Assembly (NCBI RefSeq): GCF_963678635.1
Contig: NC_087070.1
Location: forward strand, 28,808,048 to 28,872,047
Direction: 5' to 3'
DNA from: Symsagittifera roscoffensis
Taxonomy: Eukaryota > Xenacoelomorpha > Acoela > Convolutidae
Length of the DNA: 64,000 nucleotides
This document shows, in pieces, positions 41,120 through 50,138 of this stretch (position 1 is the first letter of the stretch; every line of letters starts with the position of its first letter). The notes beneath the pieces were generated by a model, which was not told the origin of the DNA, did not search any database, and saw nothing but the letters and a program-made list of their open reading frames with translations. The position numbers and the translations under genes were made by a program.

Positions 41120-42370
41120 CAACAACTACACCTAGACTACAACTGATGTTTGATGTGTTGAATACTAGGAGCTAAGTTATGGGCATTTTTGCTGAAGACC
41201 CACGCTGGAATGCCATCAAACCCCACTGCAGTTTTTTTGAGTTTTCTCAGACTGTGATAAATTTCGAGTCAAGGCTGGGTAAGCTCCGTTGTGACTTTCT
41301 ATAATTTCTGGTTCTACATAGTTGATATCATCAGGAGTAAAGTCAGATGTCGCCGAATCTGACTTGGTTTGTCCAGTGGTCTGGTTTACAACACGCCACC
41401 AGTGTTTCGAGCCTGTACGATTCGTATTTCTCAGATTATGGCGTATCAATTTTTTTATTTTGGCTTCCAATTCAGCAGCTTTCTGATATTTTTTTAGAGA
41501 GTACGCTCTGTTTTTCTGCTTGGTAAGAAATTTTCTTAGTGGGGTGATATAAAAAGGGTCTCTGGTGCTCATTTTCACTTTTTTTAACGGACAGTAGTGG
41601 TTAAGTTCAACCATCAAAACCCGATTAAGTTCATCCAATGCATTGTCAACATTAGTGTACTCCAGAATATAGTCGAAATCTTGATTATCCAAGGCAAGAT
41701 TGAAAGATTGTCGATTCCTATCCAGCCGGTCACAAAAAATTACTGATTTTCGGAGGTTTTCTGGTCTGTTTGAAGGAGAACAAGTTACAACTAGATGATC
41801 AGTTGGCACGGTGAGACTACTCACTTAAACATCTTGGAATGGAGATGAAAATGACGTGAGAGTTCGGTAAAGCTGAGTGCGTCCTTGTGTAAATGCTTTA
41901 AAAACCTGCTTGAAACCGTATCACAAAGTTATATCGAAATAATTAAAATCTCCGCTCAGAAAAATCCCTGAGCAAGACAATGATCTGAATGAATAATCAG
42001 CAACACTGGAAATATGGATAGATAAGTCATCTTCATTGGTAGCATCTGGGGGGTGATACAACAGTGCAAAAACGTTCACTCTGTGGTTCAGAATGAACAA
42101 GAACCAGAGAATTTCAAAATCTTCACACCCATAGGGAAAAAACTGGCATACTCTGAATCCATCTCGGTAATTTTGTTTGTTAGAATTTCTTGTTGTCCAG
42201 TCAGACCGCAAAACACTGTAGCCATCGAATTTGATAAAGTTGTTGTTTACTTCTGAATTGAGCCATGTTTCAGTAACAAATTACATATCAATATCAGTTG
42301 CAATTATGTCAGCAGCTGGACACTCAACGCAGTGTGGTTTTTTGAGTGATCTAACATTTATTAACATTTT
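41120..42370 (-). pseudogene. ORF2 endonuclease and start of reverse transcriptase (broken)
   Basis: Endonuclease blocks: INVRSLKKPHCVECPAADII, FVTETWLNSEVNNNFIKFDG (catalytic Glu), ALLYHPPDATNEDD, SGDFNYFD and VPTDHLVVT. The open stretch 41216-41824 is the lysine-rich linker (FLTKQKNRAYSLKKYQKAAE, GSKHWWRVVNQTTGQTKSDS). After a shift, TAVGFDGIPAWVFSKNAH (about 41215-41160) is the first RT block. Nothing of motifs A to D follows. Frame breaks lie near 41830, 41920 and 42215. Confidence 0.7.
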
Positions 42371-42379
42371 TTTGGAGCT

Positions 42380-43185
42380 AGTCAAAGGTTTGATATAACT
42401 GTTCCATCTCGTTCAAGGCGGAAATTAACAATTTTCAGCGTGGATTTGTCAACACCACTTTTATTCAGTTCATATCTCTGTTTCAGTGCCTGTTTTTCTT
42501 GATTTTGTTTGTCTGTTGACAAGTCTTTGCTTACGAATACACCTGATGTGTTGTAGAGTTTGAAAGCATTAGCTTTGTGGAGAACTAACTTGGCGTCCCA
42601 GTTTCAATTAAATTCAACAATAATTGCCCTTTTTCTGTCAGCGCTATATCGTCCCAACCTTGTTATATTCACAACAGGCACCTTGAGGTCGAGAGAGTGA
42701 AGCAGGATTTGGACCGAGTTTTGCCCATCCATTTGTCTTTGAAAACGCTTTATGCTTGTGCTTTCAGTGACACCTTTAAAACGCAACCTTTTGCTTACAA
42801 AGTCTTGCGATGGCGCCGCTCTTTGACCTGTTGATCCAATATCTTGATTGGCATGTGAAAAATCTTTGATGTCATGCGCGTTAGCAACAACGGCTTGCTT
42901 TATTTCTTGAATCTCCTCAAGAAATTTCTTTTGATCCAGCAGATTACTTTGTTTAGTTTCAACAGCAGGTAGGCATGTCGGACAGTGCCATTTACAGGCA
43001 GGTATTTTCGATATAACATCGATTTTGTTTGCGTGAGGTTGACGCATACCGGATGCCACCAGGAATCGCAAGAGTCGCATCCAATAGATGTTCCACCAGT
43101 CGTTGTTTTGTCGCACTTCGGACAGTCATCTTTGAGGTTCTTTGCATTCTTCTGCTTGACTCGTCCTCCTCCCATACCAAATCTA
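42380..43185 (-). pseudogene. ORF1 with PHD finger (frameshifted)
   Basis: The start is probably MGGGRVKQKNAKNL. It is followed by CPKC, then CDSCDSWWHPVCVNL, and in a shifted frame KWHCPTC, together a C4HC3 PHD finger broken by one indel near 43050. From 43116-42604 comes a helical part (EEIQEIKQAVVANAHDIKDF) and then RLRFKGVTESTSIKRFQ and VVNITRLGRYSADRKRAIIV. The last two look like the RRM-like/CTD region of CR1 and L2 ORF1 proteins, which bind RNA. The frame continues past one stop at 42604 to about 42380 (LVLHKANAFKLYNTSGVFVS). Confidence 0.65.
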
Positions 43186-43211
43186 TTCAATAAGTTTATC
43201 ACAACAATTAG
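43178..43211. repeat. 34-bp motif shared with 34605-34638
   Basis: One mismatch in 34 bp with the copy at 34605, then immediate divergence on both sides. Here it sits directly upstream of the PHD ORF1 start; there it sits upstream of the RLE element. Confidence 0.7.
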
Positions 43212-43451
43212 AAGTTTTACTTCTTATTTTTAATAATCTATTTTCTGCTGAGTTGTATATTTTACATCATTTCGAGAGCTTACGGCAAGTAGTTAGCTTT
43301 ATCTATTGGAAAAATTTAATAAAACTTCAATTTATCTTTGCTAGCTCTTTAGAATTTATTGGTGATGTCTAAAAGAAAATTGGTGAAACTTTGAAAAAAA
43401 ATTGTTGAGTGAAAAAATTAATATTAAATGGGTAAAAAATATATATTCGTA
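43212..43451. other. AT-rich spacer, possible intron of the unknown gene
   Basis: No coding blocks are seen. It follows a perfect GTAAGT donor at 43456-43451 on the minus strand, so it may be intron sequence. Confidence 0.4.
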
Positions 43452-44400
43452 CTTACCGGGGGTCGGGTTCAGAAAAGAACCCAATGTGGAAGTTAGTTTT
43501 AATCGTGGGTGAATGCTTAAAATGTTTTGCAAGCAGGCTTTTTACATTTTTAGTTCGTAGGAGTGGCAAACGAAGTTCCAGTGCTCGAATGATTTTTTTC
43601 TCTTCGGGAGTTACTGTGGTTGTATTTTGTGGTTGAATTTTATCTTGAAAACATTTTTTAAGAGGCGTATTTCAACAGGCTGGATATATTCATGCAGGAT
43701 GATAATGGGACGTGAGTTTTCAACGGGGAATTTTTTTGTGAGATGGACAAAATTATACACTTGCCGGACTGGGTCATAGTTACTGAGGATGCCGTGAGGG
43801 TTGATTGTTTTAATACAGTGAGTAAAATTAAGAAAAAAGGGTGAGGTGTATTTTGAATTAATAAAAGATATCGATGATGAGGATTTTGTGGGGGTGGGGG
43901 TTGTGAAAAGTGGCTTGGTATGAATGGATAGTAAGTGTGCGTATGAGTTAGTTTTGATTTTAGCATAACTTCTTGCATAACTTCAGTCTTGATCTCATGG
44001 GACGAGAAAGTTGAAGCTGAGTTGAAAATGATCAAATTTAATGAAATATGACTTGTTTGCTTTAAAATTTTGTAGTGCGTGATCTATTTATGGCCAAACT
44101 TGTTTTTAAAACTATCTTGGTCGAAAATATAATCAATTTTGGTGAAAAAGTTTTCTGTTAGTTGTGAATTAACTGCTGGATTTGTGTCGTAAGGCTAGTC
44201 TTCCATATAGGGAATGACTGTGATCGTAGCGTGCAAAAGGAGGCTGGTTAATTTTTCGTTCGATTATGTGATTAAGTAGATGTGAGAATCCGTCATTAGT
44301 TAGGTCTTTGAGCTGTAATGCGTTAGTTAGTTGGTCTAGTCTAGTTATAGAGAGTTCAACGTCTTCAGCTGTGCGAATAGATATCTTTAGGGGATTAGTG
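43452..44400 (-). pseudogene. Unrecognised protein gene, distal module, copy A
   Basis: I do not recognise the family. Read on the minus strand, four frame-shifted blocks line up: TNPLKISIRTAEDVELSITR..QLKDLTNDGFSHLLNHII; then NPAVNSQLTENFFTKIDYIF and LNLIIFNSASTF; then KKFPVENSRPIIILHEYIQP; then VTPEEKKIIRALELRLPLLR and NFHIGFFSEPDP. Directly after the last block is the donor GTAAGTACG (43456). The first two blocks have a homologous copy at 46244-46672. Frame changes occur at about 44195, 43870 and 43640. Conserved protein text in spite of broken frames suggests a former, or mis-sequenced, exon of a spliced gene or large element. Confidence 0.5.
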
Positions 44401-44868
44401 TAATTTTAAAATGGCAACAGGGAGAAGGTAGGGAGGAGGGAGTTTTCATCAACGTAGGAGGAGCGTTGGCTTTGGTTCGCAAATTTTTTTAATATCAATA
44501 TCGGGGGGGAAATGGGAGATTTTCAAGCAAAAATTCGGAAATTTTAGTGTGTCTAGGGTCATTACCACATAAGAGTCAAGATGATGGTGGTTGATATACA
44601 ATAAGTTATATGGGACTGCGTTGCAAATTGCTCGTGATATAAATGAAAATGGGGTTCTTTAGTTTGTTTGCGGGACTATTTGTATATGACTATAATTCGA
44701 TGATTTGGTAAATGTGGCGGTGCTGTTGGTTTAGTTTGTGGGTTGTTTCATGGAGTGTCTTATGTGTTTGATTTATTAAAACTTTCATGTTGTATTCAAT
44801 AATTTGTGCATCTAGTAAGGATTTTTTTTATTGTGGTAGAAATTTTCAAATTTTCCAAATTTTCCAAT
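44401..44868 (-). other. Upstream part of copy A, frame-broken
   Basis: A DPRHTKISEFLLENLPFPP stretch (about 44560-44500) matches EPRHTNTFELLLEILPFSPP in copy B (46759-47079). The stretch 44690-44815 matches 47395-47530, for example AAATGTGGCGGTGCTGTTGG. No intact frame is present. Confidence 0.5.
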
Positions 44869-45057
44869 TACCTCCCTGCCTTTAAAGCATACTACATCTC
44901 CAATCTCCAATCTTTTTCTCCCTTTACACTAAAGTCAACAGATAAGCCAGCGTAGCGAAAATTGTTTTCGCTACGCTGGCTTATCTGTTGACTTTAGTGT
45001 AAAGGGAGAAAAAGATTGGAGATTGGAGATGTAGTATGCTTTAAAGGCAGGGAGGTA
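44869..45057. repeat. Perfect inverted repeat (two 93-bp arms, 3-nt spacer)
   Basis: Arms 44869-44961 and 44965-45057 are exact reverse complements around TTG. The centre reads CGTAGCGAAAA-TTG-TTTTCGCTACG. No mismatch was found in 93 bp. A version of the right arm's inner part (GCTGGCTCATCTGTTGACTT) occurs once, not inverted, at 47556-47575. Confidence 0.95.
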
Positions 45058-45125
45058 TGCTTTAAAGGTAGGAAGGTATGCTTTAGAAAGTAGTATGCTT
45101 TAAAGGAAGTTTTGTATGTTCTACA
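45034..45125. repeat. Short tandem units GTATGCTTTAAAGGNAGG
   Basis: Four imperfect units of about 20-24 bp (GTATGCTTTAAAGGCAGGGA, GTATGCTTTAAAGGTAGGAA, GTATGCTTTAGAAA, GTATGCTTTAAAGGAAG) start in the right arm of the palindrome and run beyond it. Confidence 0.7.
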
Positions 45126-45179
45126 AAAAACCTCTAATATCGAATTCATGATTTCATGATTTTTTGTCGAATTTTTGAT

Positions 45180-45480
45180 TTCAGTTGAATACATGATTTT
45201 TTTTAATCTGAAGAAAATTGTGGGGTATGGGGTGAGGAGATAAAACTCAACTTCGTCGAGATTGAGCTGTACTACGTAGTGTCTATACTCTGATCCACAT
45301 GGGACGTCGGTATCCCAAAAAAATGTACGTCTTGTGACTTTCACTGTTTTCGGGAGGAAGTTTTTTACCAATGTGTCCGTTGAACTTGTTCGAATTGTAT
45401 TTTCCAATCAAAAATTTTGACTTTTTGAACTTGTTCGAGTTGTATTTTCCAATCAAAAACCATGATTTCTTGATATCCAT
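45180..45480 (-). pseudogene. Unrecognised protein gene, proximal module, copy A
   Basis: Minus-strand text FDWKIQFEQVQ, NGHIGKKLPPENSESHKT (one frame) and WDTDVPCGSEYRHYVVQLNL followed by DEVEFYLLTPYPT (another frame) recurs at 46090-46243 and 48055-48200. The 45-bp stretch from 45380 is tandemly repeated at 45425. Function unknown. VVQLNLDEVEFYLLTPYPT is the best preserved part across all copies. Confidence 0.45.
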
Positions 45481-45849
45481 TGTTTTTCGCCAATTGATTG
45501 TCCTTGTATGGTGTCCATTTTTGCAGTTTTTGAAAAATAATTTGAATATATTAATTTTGCTAGTTGTGAATTGTGGTGCTGAAAAATTTGCGTATACTTT
45601 AGAAATTTTTTTGAAAAATTAAGTTTAAGATTATAAGTTTTTATACGATGCAATGTATTCGATGGGTATAATTTTTGTGAATGTGGGGTAAAGGAAGTAT
45701 CCATTTTTGCAGTTTTTGACAAATTGTTTGGAAAAATTTATTTTGGTAGTTGTGTTTTTTTGGTGCTGAAAAGTGGTTTCCAATGGTTTCCAATATTGTG
45801 AGCAATGTCTTTCTCCGTTTAGATACATGTTATCCTTACTTTTCTCGAA
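45481..45849 (-). repeat. Imperfect tandem repeat of about 180 bp
   Basis: TTTTTGCAGTTTTTGA(A/C)AAA.. followed by TGGTGCTGAAAA occurs at 45523-45590 and again at 45702-45770. On the minus strand both encode related text (FQHQKNTTTKINFSKQF.. and FQHHNSQLAKLIYSNYFS..), so an internal part of the unknown gene was duplicated. Confidence 0.55.
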
Positions 45850-46243
45850 ATATCTACTGTATTCTTGGTTGTAGATATCTGAGAAACGGGCTATTTTAAA
45901 ACATTACCTAACATTTTGATCGATTGATTGTTTTTGTGCGATGTCCATTGAGAATTGTTGTTTTGTATAGGATGTGATATGTCAGATTGAGAATGTTTTC
46001 ACATAGACTGTCTCGATATGAGGGCTTCTAGCTATTTCGCGTATGCTTTCTGGTGGAATTTTCTTTAGAGGTGGCATTATGTGGGGTATGGGGTGAGGAG
46101 ATAAAATTCAACCTCGTCGAGATTGAGCTGTACTGTTGTGACTATACTCTGATCCACATAGGACGGCGGTATCCCAAAAAATGTTCGTCTTGATGCTGTC
46201 ACTGTCTTCTGGAAGAAGTTTTCCACCAATGGGTCCGTTGGTT
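45850..46243 (-). pseudogene. Unrecognised protein gene, proximal module, copy B
   Basis: Minus-strand blocks in order: NGPIGGKLLPEDSDSIKTNI, FWDTAVLCGSEYSH, VQLNLDEVEFYLLTPYPT, then MPPLKKIPPESIREIARSPH and MDIAQKQSIDQNVR, then ARFSDIYNQEYS. Each block has a counterpart in copy C (47700-48203). Frames change between blocks. No known family is recognised. Confidence 0.45.
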
Positions 46244-47540
46244 CTAAATTGGCGTCTCGTTCTCTTCGGACAAGTATCTTGAAGCTGAGTTGAAAATGAT
46301 CAAATTTAGTGATGTATGATTTGTTTGCTTTAAAATTTTGTAGTCCGTGATCTTTTTATGGTCAAACTGGTTTTTAAAACTATCTTGGTCGAAAATATAA
46401 TCAATTTTAGTGAAAAACTTTTCTGTTAGTTGTGAGTTAACTGCTGGATATGTGTCGTAAGGTGAGTCTTCCGTATAGCGGATGACTTTGTGATCGTGGT
46501 GTGTAATAGGAAGTTGGGTTAATTTTTTGTGCGATAAAAAAATTAAGTACGTGCGATAATCCCTCATAAGTAACGTCTTTAAGCTGTATTGAGTTAGTTA
46601 GTTGATGTATCATAGTTATATGACATTCATCGTCTTCAACTTTGCCAATAAACTTTTTTAAGAGGTTAGTGAAATTGTAAAACGGTTACCGCGAGAAGGT
46701 AGGGAGGAGGGACTGTTCATCAACGTAGGAACCGCGATGGCTTTGGGTTGCAGTAGAATTATAACATTATCGGGGGAGAAAATGGAAGAATTTCAAGCAA
46801 AAGTTCGAAAGTGTTAGTGTGTCTAGGTTCATTACTACGAGGGATTCGTGATGATAAAGGTCGATTGATTGAATATCGAGGCGGATTAGTGGGGTATTTA
46901 AGTTTCATAGGGATACGTTGTGCATGGGTGGGAGTATAACGGATGGATATTGTTGATGTTTCTGATGGTGATTCCGAGCGTGTTAGTTGATGGATTGTAA
47001 GTTGTCGTTCACTAATATGAATTGGTAGCTGGTGTTGGCTAAAATTGTTGAGGTCGTGTTCTAATCGGTCGTTTGTCATAAGTCTTGGGGTATCAGGGAG
47101 AGTACTGGAAAGAGGGGAAAAAATGTGGTTGCATCAGTATAGGAGGAACTGGAAGTCGAGAGATTAGTTACAGGGACTGATGGAATTATTGGAGTAAAAG
47201 GTGGTTTGTAAGTCAAAAAAATCATCAAAAACTGTTCGAAAAGAATTGTCAGAGTGCTTGTGAGATGAGTTGGGTGAAAACTTTGAAAATATTGGACTAA
47301 ATACCGGCAAGGGAGAACAAGTGATGTCAGAAATGGAAACTAATTTTCCTGATGGAGTCGTTAAATAAATGAAAATGTGGTTCTATAGTTTGTTTGTGGC
47401 ATTATTTGTATAAGATTACAATTGGATAAATTGTGTAAATGTGGCGGTGCTGTTGGTGTACTATGTGTGTTGTTTTGTAGAGTGTCTTATGTGTTTGGTT
47501 TTGTTGAAAATTTTATTTTGTATTTATTATTTTGCGAAAT
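46244..47540 (-). pseudogene. Unrecognised protein gene, distal module, copy B
   Basis: Minus-strand open frames 47079-46759 (serine/arginine/proline rich, ending EPRHTNTFELLLEILPFSPP) and 46567-46244 (YDTYPAVNSQLTEKFFTKID, YIFDQDSFKNQFDHKKITDY) flank the frame TNLLKKFIGKVEDDECHITM. They align with copy A at 44560-44000. The distance between corresponding points of A and B is about 2.25 kb at the 3' side and about 2.7 kb at the 5' side. The gene product is unknown. Confidence 0.5.
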
Positions 47541-48203
47541 TTATTTTTGCTATGCTGGCTCATCTGTTGACTTGTGTGTGTATTGAGCATGTGTGGTTCT
47601 GTTCCTTTAAAAAGTGAAAGTAAAAGTCCTATAAAAATAAACTTTGCGCAAAAGGCAGTAACTTTTTCTAGGTTGTAATAGGGCCGTGCTAACAAAGCAG
47701 GTAATTCATTTCAATGTGAAGAAAACTAATGATTTTGATTGGGGAGATTTTTCGTTGGTGATCTTTTTGTCCATTGAGATACATGTAACCCTAAATTTCC
47801 TTGAAATATCCACTGTAATTTGGTTGAAGATATTTGAGAAAACGGCTGTTTCAGCAAGTTTCCTAGCATTTTGATCGATTGATTGTCTTTGTGCGGTGTC
47901 CATTTTTGTGAGAAGTCCCGGAAATTGTTATGTTTGTGTATGATGTTGGATGTCGGATTTAGAATAAATTCTCATAGACTGTAGGTCGATATTAGTGTCT
48001 AACTATTCCGCTTATGCTTTCAGATGAAATGATTTCTAGAGATGGCAATAATGTGGGGTATTGTCTAAGGCGATAATATTCAGCTTCGTCAAGATTGAGC
48101 TGTACTACGTTGTGACTATACTGATCCACATGGGACGGTGGTATCCCACAAAAAGTGTTCGTCTTGATACTGTCACTGTTTTCTGGAAGAAGTTTTCTTC
48201 AAA
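47541..48203 (-). pseudogene. Unrecognised protein gene, proximal module, copy C
   Basis: It carries NVVQLNLDEAEYYRLRQYPT then LLPSLEIISSESISGIVRH, and after a shift MDTAQRQSIDQNARKLAETA, VFSNIFNQITVDISRKF (47706-47903). It matches copy B block by block at the protein level, with broken frames. At 47556 it joins a non-inverted version of the palindrome arm. Confidence 0.45.
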
Positions 48204-49171
48204 TTTTTCCATCCATTTTTTGTAGTTTAGCTAGTATATAAGTTTTTTCATCGTCTCTGTTTTGATTTGTGGCGTGTTTGGGTATTATGAAATTTCCTGT
48301 TTTCATAGCGAAGAATTTTTCATTTTCAACTAGGTTTTCGGAATACTGGGTTTTAAAAAGTGCTTCTCAATCTTCGCATGCGAATTCTGTTTCTGAGTAG
48401 ATTTGAAAAAGTGTTAGCTTATTTTCCATTCCTTCCATTTTTCTAGAGGTTCCTGATGGTTAGTTTTTTTTGTGAATATACTTGTTGAAGCGGTATAGAT
48501 TCTATGAAACATTTTTTGTGAAAATGATTCATTCGTGCTTGAATTTTAGCAACTTGAAAAGTGGTACATCTGTCTTCGTGGAAACAAACAATGGTTGCTG
48601 AGTACGATTTGTGAGGTCGCAATATCCTTGATCCTTCTTACAAGACAAACGGATGCCTTGATATAACATTAGTGTCGTCTGGCTTCTAACTCTCGTGTGA
48701 GTTGAACTTGTTCGAATTGTACTTTCCAATTAAAAAACGTGTTTTCTCGGAAATCTTTGAGGTTTTGTATCGTTGTCGCTTCGGATTCAAAAAAAAGCAT
48801 TTCGTTTTCTATAAGATTCGTTTTTTTTATTGTTTTTTTTTCTTTGAAGATGATGATCTTCTATTTTGTCAAGTTTTTGATCTGATATATCTTAACTTTT
48901 GTTTGTGCGGTGTTATAACAAGGCCGGATCTAGTAACTTCAATTCAAAAATTTGCGTACAAATTTAGTTTGGTTGTTTCCCAAGTAATCTGTTAACATAA
49001 GTGATTGATGCAAAATCCAGGTGTTAGTTTTTATTTTCTAAACTGTTAGTTGTTACTGTTTTTGTGAGGTTATTCTAGTACTTGGATCGTATTGTCGTGG
49101 CAAGACAGGTTAGGAAGAGAGTACATAGATTCAAAACTAAGATTTATTACTGCTCTCAAAGGAATGTGGCG
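48204..49171. repeat. 968-bp tandem duplication, unit 1
   Basis: It is repeated directly at 49172-50138 with only about four differences (48703 G/A, one T/C near 48810, one near 48888, and one base in a poly-T run). It starts TTTTTCCATCCATTTTTTG. A minus-strand frame (48529-48729) and its twin contain FNWKVQFEQVQLTRELEARR-type text in an alternative frame, related to the unknown gene's FDWKIQFEQVQ, so the duplication involves that family. Confidence 0.9.
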
Positions 49172-50138
49172 TTTTTCCATCCATTTTTTGTAGTTTAGCT
49201 AGTATATAAGTTTTTTCATCGTCTCTGTTTTGATTTGTGGCGTGTTTGGGTATTATGAAATTTCCTGTTTTCATAGCGAAGAATTTTTCATTTTCAACTA
49301 GGTTTTCGGAATACTGGGTTTTAAAAAGTGCTTCTCAATCTTCGCATGCGAATTCTGTTTCTGAGTAGATTTGAAAAAGTGTTAGCTTATTTTCCATTCC
49401 TTCCATTTTTCTAGAGGTTCCTGATGGTTAGTTTTTTTTGTGAATATACTTGTTGAAGCGGTATAGATTCTATGAAACATTTTTTGTGAAAATGATTCAT
49501 TCGTGCTTGAATTTTAGCAACTTGAAAAGTGGTACATCTGTCTTCGTGGAAACAAACAATGGTTGCTGAGTACGATTTGTGAGGTCGCAATATCCTTGAT
49601 CCTTCTTACAAGACAAACGGATGCCTTGATATAACATTAGTGTCGTCTGGCTTCTAACTCTCATGTGAGTTGAACTTGTTCGAATTGTACTTTCCAATTA
49701 AAAAACGTGTTTTCTCGGAAATCTTTGAGGTTTTGTATCGTTGTCGCTTCGGATTCAAAAAAAAGCATTTCGCTTTCTATAAGATTCGTTTTTTTTATTG
49801 TTTTTTTTCTTTGAAGATGATGATCTTCTATTTTGTCAAGTTTTTGATCTGATATATCCTAACTTTTGTTTGTGCGGTGTTATAACAAGGCCGGATCTAG
49901 TAACTTCAATTCAAAAATTTGCGTACAAATTTAGTTTGGTTGTTTCCCAAGTAATCTGTTAACATAAGTGATTGATGCAAAATCCAGGTGTTAGTTTTTA
50001 TTTTCTAAACTGTTAGTTGTTACTGTTTTTGTGAGGTTATTCTAGTACTTGGATCGTATTGTCGTGGCAAGACAGGTTAGGAAGAGAGTACATAGATTCA
50101 AAACTAAGATTTATTACTGCTCTCAAAGGAATGTGGCG
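49172..50138. repeat. 968-bp tandem duplication, unit 2
   Basis: This is a direct copy of 48204-49171, one base shorter in the T run near 49800. Sequence diverges after GGAATGTGGCG at 50138. Confidence 0.9.

Larger units (their letters stand above)
41120..43211 (-). mobile_element. PHD-finger CR1-like element, 5' part only
   Basis: On the minus strand there is a PHD-type ORF1 (43185-42380), an endonuclease (42370-41830), the EN-RT linker (41824-41216) and only the first RT block (41215-41120). The remainder of RT and the 3' end are missing. That is the reverse of the usual 5' truncation of non-LTR elements. Confidence 0.75.
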
